IMG/VR virus record: IMGVR_UViG_3300033143_001356
Location: 1-52,244 of that record
Origin: a virus
DNA length: 52,244 nucleotides
Direction: 5' to 3' (one strand)
Of the stretch, positions 32,578 to 41,064 are shown piece after piece (position 1 is the first letter of the stretch; each line of letters opens with the position of its first letter). The notes under the pieces are model-generated. The model saw nothing but the letters and a program-made list of their open reading frames with translations, was not told the origin of the DNA and searched no databases. The position numbers and the translations under genes are program-made.

Positions 32578-33228
32578 TTAGGCCGAAACCGTAGTTGCTA
32601 TTCCACAAATACCTTCAAACGATGCGTCGCCAACACCGAGAACAAGATGGCTTGTATCTACCACAGGTTGTATATGGTTCCATGCCGTCGCAGTATTAGT
32701 CAGATCGAAGTCCAATGTAGTGATGTCTACATGGGGACAAACGCCGCCACACCAGAACCAACTCCATTGATACGCAAGGGTAGTTCCATCAACATCTACG
32801 CCGGGATTACACCCTATGGCAATCATGCCCGTAGATGTCGCATCCATACAAGCACTTGTATTAGACACGATATACGGACAATCAGAAGCCTCGGAGTAAT
32901 GGCCAATGTCAATCCATGCTGAAGAATCAAAGTGACCACAAATCGGCCTTGCATCTGAACTTTGGTCTGCGGCACTGGATAACGGGAACGAACCGGACAT
33001 TTCATTAAAGGCCAGATAAATCATTGTGTATGGCCCTTGAACAGATGACGCATCCGCCCCAGTCTGGAACGCCTGAATCTTTGTCATTGGTGGATACTTC
33101 GGTGCGGTTACGCACGAATGTCCCGCAGAAGTAGAATCAAAGCCACCCGAAGGTATGCCAAGATTGGGGTTAGGATAACCCGGCCATCTGTCTGCTAAAA
33201 TAATTTTTCTTAGGCTTAAATTTGCCAT
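32578..33228 (-). CDS. Putative head decoration protein, paralogue 1 (216 aa)
   Basis: ATG at 33228 with AAAGGAG. Shares with the next gene the N-terminal pattern WPGxPNxNLGIPxGGFD, then TKIQ, YTMIY and GVCP at matching positions, so the two are tandem paralogues. Cysteine-rich for a phage protein (for example WCGGVCP). Location right after the major capsid gene fits a decoration or fibrous head protein. Confidence 0.6.
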   Translation of the reverse strand: MANLSLRKIILADRWPGYPNPNLGIPSGGFDSTSAGHSCVTAPKYPPMTKIQAFQTGADASSVQGPYTMIYLAFNEMSGSFPLSSAADQSSDARPICGHFDSSAWIDIGHYSEASDCPYIVSNTSACMDATSTGMIAIGCNPGVDVDGTTLAYQWSWFWCGGVCPHVDITTLDFDLTNTATAWNHIQPVVDTSHLVLGVGDASFEGICGIATTVSA

Positions 33229-33243
33229 AACAATACTCCTTTC

Positions 33244-33918
33244 TTACGCGTCAGTTGCAAATGAGTAACCGCAAACGTTATTGGAAAGATCGGCTGCGCC
33301 ATCAAGCTCTAAAACACTTGTGTCTGCTTGTGGATAAATAGGTTCGCCAGCAGCAACATTTCCGCCAGTTGACATATCAACGCCTGCATGAGCAACACCA
33401 CTAAGCATAGTACAGTCCATAGGACACACACCGTCTATCCAGAAGAAACCGTACCCGCCATGATTGTCGCCATCAGTAGTCACATCTCTGTAAGAGAGTG
33501 TACCGCAGGCAATACCCATTTGGCCGGTAACAGTAGCGTCGTGAATACCCGCACCTAATGTCGCTAAATTAGACACAGTGAAGGCATTGCTTGTACCATC
33601 CGCCGAAAGACATGTTGAACTACACATGTGTCCAAAGACAGCCATTCCCAGCAAAGACAAATCTGCTTTTTCCACACCAATAGGTGTGCCATTGTTTACA
33701 GACTGACAATAGTACCTGCTATACATCATTGTGTAATAACCTGTTACGCCGGAGAAATCCTGATAGACTTGGATTTTAGTCCCGACCGGAAACTGCTCCG
33801 TAGAGGAGTCAGTCCACTTTGTTGCGTCAAAGCCGCCCTTGGGAATTCCGAGGTTATGATTCGGAGTGCCGGGCCACTTATCTTGTAATACTAAGTCTCT
33901 GGTACTTACTGCTACCAT
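33244..33918 (-). CDS. Putative head decoration protein, paralogue 2 (224 aa)
   Basis: ATG at 33918 with AAAGGA. N-terminus DKWPGTPNHNLGIPKGGFD matches its neighbour. Several Cys pairs (CSSTC, GVCPMDC). Beta-rich and Gly-rich. Duplication after the capsid gene suggests two forms of one surface protein. Specific family not recognised. Confidence 0.6.
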   Translation of the reverse strand: MVAVSTRDLVLQDKWPGTPNHNLGIPKGGFDATKWTDSSTEQFPVGTKIQVYQDFSGVTGYYTMMYSRYYCQSVNNGTPIGVEKADLSLLGMAVFGHMCSSTCLSADGTSNAFTVSNLATLGAGIHDATVTGQMGIACGTLSYRDVTTDGDNHGGYGFFWIDGVCPMDCTMLSGVAHAGVDMSTGGNVAAGEPIYPQADTSVLELDGAADLSNNVCGYSFATDA

Positions 33919-33953
33919 AATTTAATCCTTAAAAAATAAACCTTCCTTTTCAA

Positions 33954-34985
33954 TTACGAAACATTATTTAACCACAAACTCCCGTTGGGTTTCCAGCACA
34001 TGAAGTTACCGGAGATCAGGATTCTTGACAGCCACATATCGTAGCCGTTAGAGTTCTTGCCCTGCCATTCAAAGTCTGTCATCTTGAAGTTTCTGGCAGT
34101 ATGGAACCTGAGTTCCCAATGTTCGAGGTTGAGGATAAATACCCAGTTTCTCATCGTTGAAGTAGTCTGGAGATAAGGAACGCTCACGATTGTATGTTTG
34201 TCGAGTTCCATCTTGTTAAAGCCTTGTTTCTGCTTGTCGCCAGTTGGATGATACTGAACCTTACCTTCCATCTCTGCTCTTAGTTTATTGAACAGAGTAG
34301 GACACATACAAATATAAAGGTCTCTCGGAGTCTTCATGTGATGAGATACGTCGGTTTCCGTAATCCATTTACGAAGGTTTGATATTGTAATATTATATGC
34401 GGTCGCCTGTGCGCTTGAGGTCGTATTGACGTTCAAGCCAGCCGGGTCCGCACCCTGCCACCAGTCATTTGTTCCGCCCGACCAACTTCTTGTCAGTGTA
34501 CCATAGGTAACATCATGGTCAAGTGCAGATACTAACGACTGGAACTGTGTTGCGCCGTCTGCTACGCCTGTCTCAGAGCCTACGTTGAATATTTTCTTGT
34601 TCAGCCACAAGCGAGTAGCATTATGGCCCTTAGAGACCAACTGGTCTGCAAGGTCAAGCAACTGCTCTTCTGTACCTGCAAGGATATTCTGTGTATACTC
34701 TTCAAGGCCATACCTGAGAGGCAACTGGGCATACTTCCAGAGGAACCTTGGTTTCTCAAGCGTGTCCTTTGCTTCGTCAGTCAGCGCGGTGTTAGGCGTG
34801 TATTCCTGCATCAAATCGTCGATTTCATCGGTATCTACCAGACGCTCTACATACTTACCACCTGAGTAGGTAATCTGGTTCCGACTCTGTAACGCTTCGA
34901 CTACAGGCGTCGCCATATATACTTCGTCCACCTTAGAACGTAGAAACAGTTCTCTGGTGGCGTTTGATAAATCGTTCAAAGCCAT
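33954..34985 (-). CDS. Major capsid protein
   Basis: 343 residues, located directly after scaffold and portal in transcription order, as in P22-like and related phages. Visible pattern: SKVDEVYMATPVVEALQSRN N-terminal helix region, PLRYGLEEYTQNIL, LWLNKKIFNVGSETGVADG, then KMELDKHTIVSVPYL and DMWLSRILISGNFMCWKP, typical of an HK97-fold coat protein. Ribosome site AAGGAC. Assignment rests on position and fold-type pattern. Confidence 0.8.
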   Translation of the reverse strand: MALNDLSNATRELFLRSKVDEVYMATPVVEALQSRNQITYSGGKYVERLVDTDEIDDLMQEYTPNTALTDEAKDTLEKPRFLWKYAQLPLRYGLEEYTQNILAGTEEQLLDLADQLVSKGHNATRLWLNKKIFNVGSETGVADGATQFQSLVSALDHDVTYGTLTRSWSGGTNDWWQGADPAGLNVNTTSSAQATAYNITISNLRKWITETDVSHHMKTPRDLYICMCPTLFNKLRAEMEGKVQYHPTGDKQKQGFNKMELDKHTIVSVPYLQTTSTMRNWVFILNLEHWELRFHTARNFKMTDFEWQGKNSNGYDMWLSRILISGNFMCWKPNGSLWLNNVS

Positions 34986-35006
34986 TTTTTTAGTCCTTAA
35001 TTAAAT

Positions 35007-35705
35007 TTAGGACTTCCCAAATAAGTTCAGTCCTGTTTTTCTCATACTCGCCAGGATGTCCCTTCGGCTGCCAGTTTTAGGAACCGAAGCATCCAAAGAG
35101 AATGACGAGGTACCATTATCTGTCTGAACTTTTTTTTCTTCTTTTTTTTCCGCTTTGGCTTTAACTTCGACATAACACTTACGCATCAACTTCAACGCAC
35201 TTACTATCGTCTTCGGTTGTGATTCTGTGCCGTCATCTACAAGTTTATCTGCCATTTTCTTTGCTGGCTTGCGGTACTTTGCACCAAATTCTTCGTCACA
35301 CATTCCAAGAATTTCGTCTATGGTCTTATCTTTTTCGGTCTTTGCCCGTTTCTTTTCCTCTTTTTCCTGATAGCCGTCAGCAGTTTTCTGTAACTTCTCG
35401 TTACTCTGCTCCAGCTTCTTGATCCGCCCCATCATCTTACTGACGGTTTTAATCGTCTTGGCATCTACAAGGTCAGGGTCAAGGAGGTCTTCAACGGGAA
35501 CGTCTTTAGACTCAGCAAGGTCAGCAAGTTTCTGTTCCAAGGCCACGTACTTTTCGCCACTCTCAGTAAGTTGAGCGGTAAGCTGCTCATTCTCTGTATT
35601 CTTCTTGCGAAAATTAGATTCGGCTTGGTCAGCCCTTTGCTTTTCCTTTGACCATTTTTCATCTTCTTGTTTTGGTTCCTCTTTTGGTTTTTCTTCGTCA
35701 GACAT
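35007..35705 (-). CDS. Capsid scaffolding protein
   Basis: 232 residues, extremely charged and helical (EKPKEEPKQEDEKWSKEKQ, then KKTENEQLTAQL), with coiled-coil periodicity and a Lys-rich C-terminal end, the usual look of a phage scaffold. It lies immediately upstream of the capsid gene. Ribosome site GGAGAG. It guides coat assembly and leaves the prohead. Confidence 0.8.
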   Translation of the reverse strand: MSDEEKPKEEPKQEDEKWSKEKQRADQAESNFRKKNTENEQLTAQLTESGEKYVALEQKLADLAESKDVPVEDLLDPDLVDAKTIKTVSKMMGRIKKLEQSNEKLQKTADGYQEKEEKKRAKTEKDKTIDEILGMCDEEFGAKYRKPAKKMADKLVDDGTESQPKTIVSALKLMRKCYVEVKAKAEKKEEKKVQTDNGTSSFSLDASVPKTGSRRDILASMRKTGLNLFGKS

Positions 35706-35787
35706 TTTTAACTCTCCAAATTCATTTTCAGCACATGGCTGTTTCGTTATAGAGAAGCACGTTAAATCTATGCTGGCCGATTGGCAT

Positions 35788-36036
35788 TTAGCCCTTTGGC
35801 TGCTTCGATTGCACTTCTTCCAGTTTTATTTTAAGCGCATGTATATTACGCTTTACTCTCGCACTTGCAGGTCCGCCCTGAGTATTGTGGAACGCTGCCT
35901 CTAATTTTACTATTTCATCCCGAATAGCTTTCGTCGGGTCAATTTTTTTCGGTAATGGTTTGTTTGAAACCGTCTTTGCTTGTTTCTGTACTTTTTTCTT
36001 TGGTGATTTCCGTTTTAATTTCTGTACCTTTTTCAT
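35788..36036 (-). CDS. Lys-rich small protein overlapping the portal gene end, 82 aa
   Basis: ATG at 36036 with AAAGGA. The first 30 residues are nearly all Lys, Pro, Ser, Val and Gln; the second half is a charged helix (DEIVKLEAAFHNTQGG). It overlaps the portal 3' end by 98 bases in another frame. It could be a DNA-binding head protein or scaffold accessory. The frame overlap is long, so reality is likely but not certain. Confidence 0.6.
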   Translation of the reverse strand: MKKVQKLKRKSPKKKVQKQAKTVSNKPLPKKIDPTKAIRDEIVKLEAAFHNTQGGPASARVKRNIHALKIKLEEVQSKQPKG

Positions 36037-38014
36037 TGTTATCCTTTGCTTGTAAAGCGATACTATTCTCTACTTTCTGCCGAACACCCTCAACGAGAAT
36101 CCTCACACCCTCATCGGGCGTAATCTTTCCTTCGGCAACCATTGTGTAAAGTTCCTGGAACTGCATCCAGTCCTGCCATATCGAACTTTCACTCAACAAC
36201 TTCTTCCAGTTCGGTACCTCCAGCGCTTTAAGTATCTCCGGCAACATTGGATTGGGAGGCGCACTCATTAACTCATATGCCTTCATTAGTTTCACTAATC
36301 TCTTTTCAGAGTCCATCGGTATCGCAGGTGCCGGCTGAATATCAACGTCAAATTTTACCAGAGACATCTCTTGAGTGATCTGCATAACACCAGCAGATTT
36401 ATCTTCTCCGACTATTCGCACCCATCTTTCGGGTTCGTAGTTCGCCTGACATATTTCAGCTACCAATTCACAGCACTTTCGCACCCATTCCGTTTCATAA
36501 ACATTCTGTAAAGCTATCCTGTCGTGAGACGATATAGCGAGATAACTCGACTCTGTGGCGGTAATATTGTTTCCAGCCTTGCCCTGAGCGACATCCTGAA
36601 GACCTAAGAGGTTCTTGAATTCCTGTGTAAAGAGTCCGTAAAGCTGAAGTGCCGCCGCTGATGGAGTAACAGGATTTACAATTTGAACCCTCTTGCCGCT
36701 AATAGCTCCCTTTACCACCCTAATTATCGACCCTGCCGCCTTACCTATACGGAAATGTTCCTTACTTCTGCCTGGAGGTGTATCAATCGCACCTTTTTCG
36801 ACTATTATCTTCGGGTCGCCGAACATCTTCATGTTATTGGTCAAATGAGACACAGTGACATTTATCATGTCCTGTACATTCTTGTATAACGTAACACCGT
36901 TGATTCCTTGCCACATGAACGGTAAGAGGTAATGAGGGGTTACAACAAAAGGCCAACGTGAATACGGGTACTTCTGGTCGTCAGGATTAAGAATAAGGTC
37001 GTCAACGTGGATGACATACCGCCCCGTTGGATAATCAGGCTCTTTCCATTCTTTTAGAGTTCGCGTAGGCCATTCATCGAGCGGGACGGTTGTGCCATTT
37101 TTATCATAAAATACCTCATCTTGTTCGTATACCTCGCCTGCGTCCATCAACTCTTGCGGAGGAATGTCCTCTTCTGTCTTCTGGTCGGTTTCTGAATAGT
37201 CTTTGAAGTAAGTCTCGTTCAGTTTGACGAACTCAGTGTCGTCGTTCACCTCAACGTCAGACATTTTATCGGCGTCAAGGACTCTGTCAAGGATATAGTT
37301 AGTTGAATCTGCGCCTAACCCTTTGTCTATCCCGCCTTTGCCTTCGTTTGGATAAGTACCGGCAGAGGCAAGCTGGCCCCTGATGGTAGTATCACCACCT
37401 GCGACCAAATCCTTGTATTTGCTGGCTTTGTCGGCGAGTTGTTTCTTGTATTTCGACCATCGGGACTGTGCCCACTCCAGCGGAACATATCTTTCGGTAC
37501 CGCAATCGCCGTTTTCTATCTTTTCGTCGTCAGAAGCCCAGAATTCGGCGGGATGCCACAACTTATGCTGGGTGTCGCCCATCCAAACCTTTTGTTTGTC
37601 ATCCCAAGTACATCTACCGTCCCAGAAAATCTTACTCACACGGTACCCGAATATCTTCCCGCACAGGATAGCCTGAATCTGTTCAAGGCGCATACCTGTT
37701 TTGTTCAATCCCTTTTCCCATTGCCACTGGAGATTGCTCTGCCATGCCTCGGCAGCGACGGAATCATTGTCCTCCCACGGCAAGCAGTGAATCTCGCTGA
37801 AATTCTTGCTCAATTTGGCGATCTCCTGCATTGCAGACGGCCAGATATAGTTTATAACTATCCAGTCCCATTCTTTATGCTCTTTCTTATGTGCAAGCTG
37901 GTCGCCGAAGAAGTACCGCAATGATTCCTGCCACATAGTGACCCATTTTTTTGTTTTAGCCATGCCAGCATCCTCTTTTCTTTTAAGGAGCTGTATGAAT
38001 TCGTCATGTTTCAT
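35939..38014 (-). CDS. Portal protein
   Basis: 691 residues in the position before scaffold and coat. The size and pattern (MWQESLRYFFGDQLAHKKE, WDWIVINYIWPSAMQEIAKL, a long wing region, then HVDDLILNPDDQKYPYSRWP and VTPHYLLPFMWQGING) fit P22-like podoviral portals. The dodecamer forms the DNA gate and binds terminase. Starts in ATGA overlap with the HNH gene. C-terminal tail is charged and Lys/Glu/Thr-rich. Confidence 0.82.
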   Translation of the reverse strand: MKHDEFIQLLKRKEDAGMAKTKKWVTMWQESLRYFFGDQLAHKKEHKEWDWIVINYIWPSAMQEIAKLSKNFSEIHCLPWEDNDSVAAEAWQSNLQWQWEKGLNKTGMRLEQIQAILCGKIFGYRVSKIFWDGRCTWDDKQKVWMGDTQHKLWHPAEFWASDDEKIENGDCGTERYVPLEWAQSRWSKYKKQLADKASKYKDLVAGGDTTIRGQLASAGTYPNEGKGGIDKGLGADSTNYILDRVLDADKMSDVEVNDDTEFVKLNETYFKDYSETDQKTEEDIPPQELMDAGEVYEQDEVFYDKNGTTVPLDEWPTRTLKEWKEPDYPTGRYVIHVDDLILNPDDQKYPYSRWPFVVTPHYLLPFMWQGINGVTLYKNVQDMINVTVSHLTNNMKMFGDPKIIVEKGAIDTPPGRSKEHFRIGKAAGSIIRVVKGAISGKRVQIVNPVTPSAAALQLYGLFTQEFKNLLGLQDVAQGKAGNNITATESSYLAISSHDRIALQNVYETEWVRKCCELVAEICQANYEPERWVRIVGEDKSAGVMQITQEMSLVKFDVDIQPAPAIPMDSEKRLVKLMKAYELMSAPPNPMLPEILKALEVPNWKKLLSESSIWQDWMQFQELYTMVAEGKITPDEGVRILVEGVRQKVENSIALQAKDNNEKGTEIKTEITKEKSTETSKDGFKQTITEKN

Positions 38015-38601
38015 ATAAATAAATTCTCGTAAACCATTTTAATTAGTTCAAAAAACTCCGACTGCGACAAATCAGATTTGGCTCGGTTGCAGTATTTACA
38101 ACAAGATACAACATTTTCAGCAATATATCCTTTTTTGCTATCTACTCTATCAACTCCGTTGTAAACATACTCTCCTTTGCGTCGGGGATGTCTCAGGATA
38201 GCAAACGGAGGCCGACCGCAATAATAACAATCACCTTTTGTTAATTTACGAAACTCAATTTTGTTTATCGCAAAAATCAACCCACGGTCTTTTGCTGTAT
38301 GCTGGTATTGGCTATATAAATGGTTAAACACAGATTCGCCAACTGCCAATTCTTTATTGTTCGGCCTGCCCCGCAAACAACCGCAAGACCTTTTGTGTCC
38401 GTTTCGTAGTTGGCTTGTTTTTGCCGTTGTTATTTGCCCACATTCACATCGGCACAACCATAACCGCTGGTTATCCTTGCCTTCTGTTCGCTCAATAACA
38501 ACCAATTTGCCAAACTTTCTGGCAAACATTGTTTCGGGTGTGCCATAAACCCCCGCATCCTCTGTATGTTTGAGCAGTGTCATAGATTTTTCGTTTGTCA
38601 T
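38011..38601 (-). CDS. HNH endonuclease
   Basis: 196 residues with an N-terminal zinc segment (CRCECGQITTAKTS, then CGCLRG) and a C-terminal HNH-type core (CYYCGRPPF, NGVDRVDSKKGYIAENVVSC, CKYCNRAKSDLS). Free-standing HNH genes in phages act as homing endonucleases or assist packaging. It is inserted between a small unknown gene and the portal, with 4-base ATGA overlaps on both sides, so it is expressed as part of the late operon. Confidence 0.8.
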   Translation of the reverse strand: MTNEKSMTLLKHTEDAGVYGTPETMFARKFGKLVVIERTEGKDNQRLWLCRCECGQITTAKTSQLRNGHKRSCGCLRGRPNNKELAVGESVFNHLYSQYQHTAKDRGLIFAINKIEFRKLTKGDCYYCGRPPFAILRHPRRKGEYVYNGVDRVDSKKGYIAENVVSCCKYCNRAKSDLSQSEFFELIKMVYENLFI

Positions 38602-39005
38602 TTTTTTTCTTCTTCTCTCGGTAATTTAATCGCCTCATCTCTTCTTTCGATTACCTTGGTTGGAATAGCCAACTTGCAAAAATCCTCAAAGCTCTGAACT
38701 TGTTTACCCGTTTTAACTCTTGCATTTACTTGGCCAATATACATTTTCTGTATTTTGTCATCATAGAATGCTCGTACTAAATCAATAGCTACCGCGGACG
38801 AGTATTCGGCATATTGCAAACAACTCACGAGCAAATTACGAAACGCTCCCGGTTCAAGCCATTCACCAATAGCAACCTGACCGTCCCCCGTATGAACAAA
38901 AATGTCTATCTCTGGAGGCAATCCATGTTCTTTTAGATATTCTTTGTTATCCTTGCACCCACAATACTCTTTTGTTTTACATGTCGTCGTAGTTACAGCC
39001 ATCAT
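38598..39005 (-). CDS. Hypothetical late protein, 135 aa
   Basis: ATG at 39005 with AGGAG; a longer reading to 39044 would overlap the upstream gene and has no site. N-terminal CKTKEYCGCKDNKEYL could bind metal; the rest looks alpha/beta (EIDIFVHTGDGQVAIGEWLE). Late position, function unknown. Confidence 0.65.
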   Translation of the reverse strand: MMAVTTTTCKTKEYCGCKDNKEYLKEHGLPPEIDIFVHTGDGQVAIGEWLEPGAFRNLLVSCLQYAEYSSAVAIDLVRAFYDDKIQKMYIGQVNARVKTGKQVQSFEDFCKLAIPTKVIERRDEAIKLPREEEKK

Positions 39006-39166
39006 ATTTCTCCTAAAATAAAAACTTTCTTGCACTGAGGACAAGTAATATCATCACCTATGTCAGCATAACCAACTTCATCGTCAATATCGTGCGAGCA
39101 ATACGGGCAGGCCGCAACCAATACCTCTCGTACATCCCAATCCCTGCAAACTTTCTTTTTGACCAT
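39002..39166 (-). CDS. Small zinc-ribbon protein, 54 aa
   Basis: ATG at 39166 with AGGAGA gives MVKKKVCRDWDVREVL. Two CxxC pairs, CPYC and CPQC, frame an acidic loop, a classical small zinc ribbon. Stop overlaps the next start. Function unknown. Confidence 0.7.
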   Translation of the reverse strand: MVKKKVCRDWDVREVLVAACPYCSHDIDDEVGYADIGDDITCPQCKKVFILGEI

Positions 39167-39213
39167 ATTCTTTCTCCTAAACACAAATTACATTGTTATG
39201 AATTCTTCGTTTT

Positions 39214-39654
39214 TCATAGCGAAACTGGTCCCCAATACCCTTTAATGAACCCGCCACAGAATCCTTTTACGGTAGAACTCATACACAGCGAATATGTAGC
39301 ATCTGCCGTTAAACACGCAATAGGGTCGTCCTTGAAGTCCCATACCTGAGATAATCCGCCACTGTACGAAGAGTCTCCTGCCGGAAGGGTGACTATTTTT
39401 AGCCCTGTTGACCCGTCCATCACCGATAGGGCACCGCCGGAAGAATCACCAGCGGTAAGCTGAATATATTCCAGCCAGAACGCAGACTTCGTTATATCCG
39501 CATTGGTCGGGTCCTTGCCGAATATCCGCTCGTCGGTACCGCCGGTACTGTCGAACTCAATACCGTATTTACCACTGTTGAAATGAAGAAAATTTCCGTA
39601 TCCTACAGTAAACTCACAGCACCCCGACATATCTGAACTTGTTACTAATGCCAT
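39214..39654 (-). CDS. Head-type protein, 146 aa
   Basis: ATG at 39654 with TAGGAG. Beta-rich, Gly/Ser/Asp-rich (SGKYGIEFDSTGGTDER, SGGALSVMDGSTG), with several Cys (GCCEF, CLTADATYSLC, GFCGG). Similar in style to the putative head proteins at 32578-33918, so possibly another decoration protein, here placed at the start of the late operon. Confidence 0.5.
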   Translation of the reverse strand: MALVTSSDMSGCCEFTVGYGNFLHFNSGKYGIEFDSTGGTDERIFGKDPTNADITKSAFWLEYIQLTAGDSSGGALSVMDGSTGLKIVTLPAGDSSYSGGLSQVWDFKDDPIACLTADATYSLCMSSTVKGFCGGFIKGYWGPVSL

Positions 39655-39663
39655 TATAAACTC

Positions 39664-40155
39664 CTAAAAATAAGCTACATACGAATTCATCCCTGTGGCC
39701 TGACCGCCTGCCCCAATAGCAGTAAACTGCGATATAACATATTTAAATCCACATAAATCAAAACAAACTTTACATATTCTGTTATTACCGCTGTCTATTG
39801 CTACCGGAACGTCATACCACGAACCGGGATTAGTTATATTTATCGTGTCGGCATACCGAGTCCCTATCTCGGAAAGAGCCGCACCCAAAATACCTGTGCC
39901 GGAAGCTATGATCTCGCCTGGGCCTACCTGGTCTTGCCCTACGGCACGATAACCATGCAGTGACCATGAAAACGTCGCGTCGTCTGCTCCAGTACCTATG
40001 AAGATGACTGTGACGCCACCAGCGGCAGGACCGGCCTCCCACACGTCAGAAGGCATATCTGTACTCTTGTATGACGTAAGCGTGGCGTCTGCGGTGGTTA
40101 TAATAGAACTCCGCATAGCCTCATAACTCGATTGTATTGTGTGCTGCATACCCAT
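39664..40155 (-). CDS. First gene of late operon, head-type protein, 163 aa
   Basis: Nearest gene downstream of the presumed late promoter (about 40202 start). Beta-rich with a GPAAGGVTVIFIGTGADD strand region. The ribosome site is poor; ATG at 40155 or an ATG 13 codons in, close to GAGG, are both possible. Probably a minor structural protein. Confidence 0.55.
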   Translation of the reverse strand: MGMQHTIQSSYEAMRSSIITTADATLTSYKSTDMPSDVWEAGPAAGGVTVIFIGTGADDATFSWSLHGYRAVGQDQVGPGEIIASGTGILGAALSEIGTRYADTINITNPGSWYDVPVAIDSGNNRICKVCFDLCGFKYVISQFTAIGAGGQATGMNSYVAYF

Positions 40156-40161
40156 AATATC

Positions 40162-40245
40162 GGTTAGTAACCGGTTACCAAAAGGGTTACTAAATCCTTG
40201 TTTTTGCTATCATAAACGCAGTAACCTCGGAATTACATGGTTACT
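40162..40245 (-). promoter_or_regulatory. Presumed late promoter with five AGTAACC-type heptamers
   Basis: Heptamers AGTAACC or its complement GGTTACT lie at 40166-40172, 40185-40191, 40220-40226 and 40239-40245, with the variant GGTTACC at 40173-40179. A -10-like TATGAT (minus strand, 40214-40209) has no good -35, as expected for an activated promoter. Two heptamers sit upstream of the -10 and three downstream. The region lies between a strong terminator and the first late gene, so it is the likely control point of the whole late block. Confidence 0.55.
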
Positions 40246-40260
40246 GTCGTCAAGGGCAAC

Positions 40261-40304
40261 AAAAAAAGCGACCGCTAAGGAGTTAGGTCCCTAACGACCG
40301 CTTT
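40261..40304 (-). terminator. Strong intrinsic terminator before the late operon
   Basis: Minus-strand stem AAAGCGGTC / GGTCGCTTT (9 pairs with two wobbles; 40296-40304 and 40265-40273) followed by seven T. An inner hairpin GTTAGG-TC-CCTAAC is nested inside. It ends transcription coming from the TerS-led small gene block. It may work partly in the other direction too. Confidence 0.8.
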
Positions 40305-40348
40305 GATTGTTCTTTAGCTAACCTCTGCCTGCCGGTTTCGGTTAGACC

Positions 40349-40405
40349 CTATTTAGTTTCTACATCAATTTGTATCCATTCGTTATTTATTAAGTACCAA
40401 GTCAT
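40349..40405 (-). CDS. Possible 18-aa peptide
   Basis: ATG at 40405 has a perfect TTAGGAG leader that is part of a 22-bp repeat shared with the neighbouring genes. Encodes MTWYLINNEWIQID and four more residues. Either a real micro-gene or a remnant left after leader-mediated deletion. Confidence 0.35.
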   Translation of the reverse strand: MTWYLINNEWIQIDVETK

Positions 40406-40643
40406 ACTACTCTCCTAAGCTACTGCCTTTGTAAATCTCACGAAAGCCATGTCTTGTCTCCCACATCGTTTACAAGTACCCTGTGTCGATGGTTTCTCTC
40501 CTGAACCAGACTGACTCATAAACTTATTCACAGATAAACTTTTCGGGGCCTCGAGGTCTTCTCCGCAAACTGGGCAATCAGCCGTGAATAACGCGCCGCC
40601 GTATTGAATCAATTTTCTGCTCATACTACTCTCCTAAGCTACT
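40403..40643. repeat. 22-bp leader direct repeats
   Basis: CATACTACTCTCCTAAGCTA plus CT occurs at 40403-40424 and 40622-40643, and a shorter form (14 bp) at 40792-40805. Each copy is the ribosome site and start region of a minus-strand small gene. Repeated leaders are suited to recombination between gene units. Confidence 0.8.
40415..40624 (-). CDS. Small zinc-ribbon protein, 69 aa
   Basis: ATG at 40624 with TTAGGAG. CPVC and CKRC pairs enclose a Ser/Lys-rich loop; a common phage zinc ribbon layout. Function unknown. Confidence 0.7.
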   Translation of the reverse strand: MSRKLIQYGGALFTADCPVCGEDLEAPKSLSVNKFMSQSGSGEKPSTQGTCKRCGRQDMAFVRFTKAVA

Positions 40644-40794
40644 TCCACAAATTAAAGTCTTGGCTCTGGGGGTTTCCCAGTTCATCAGAAGCCCTGCCTA
40701 AACATATAATCAACATTACCACTGACCAGCCAGCCACAACCAATATCACATAAGCCGCTATTTCAGCAATCAAATGTATTTCCGCGTCGCTCAT
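40639..40794 (-). CDS. Small single-span membrane protein, 51 aa
   Basis: ATG at 40794 with AAGGAG. One hydrophobic helix (about 8-32, IAEIAAYVILVVAGWSVVML) and a polar C-terminal tail. Could be a holin-like or membrane-exclusion protein, but nothing specific can be shown. Stop lies in the leader of the next gene. Confidence 0.6.
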   Translation of the reverse strand: MSDAEIHLIAEIAAYVILVVAGWSVVMLIICLGRASDELGNPQSQDFNLWK

Positions 40795-41051
40795 ACTACT
40801 CTCCTTGAGGGGTTAGGCTGTCCTCGGAATCCACAATCAGGACACACCAACACAACCTCGTTTATGTCTGTATCTGGGTGTATCTCTTCATAAGTAGCAT
40901 TGAACTCCTTACACTCTGGGCATACGAAAACCGGTAAAGGTGCTTGTTCCTCGTCGGGGAGCGAATTACAGAAATCCTCGAATTTTTCAACTTCTGCTTC
41001 TGTCGGGTTTACACTCGGCATTGCCACTTTTTCCATTCCTGTTCTATCCAT
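40791..41051 (-). CDS. Zinc-ribbon protein, 86 aa
   Basis: ATG at 41051 with AGGAGA. A helical N-terminus (TEAEVEKFEDFCNSLPDEE) precedes a ribbon with CPEC and CPDC. Function unknown. Confidence 0.7.
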   Translation of the reverse strand: MDRTGMEKVAMPSVNPTEAEVEKFEDFCNSLPDEEQAPLPVFVCPECKEFNATYEEIHPDTDINEVVLVCPDCGFRGQPNPSRRVV

Positions 41052-41064
41052 TTTTCTCTTTCTC

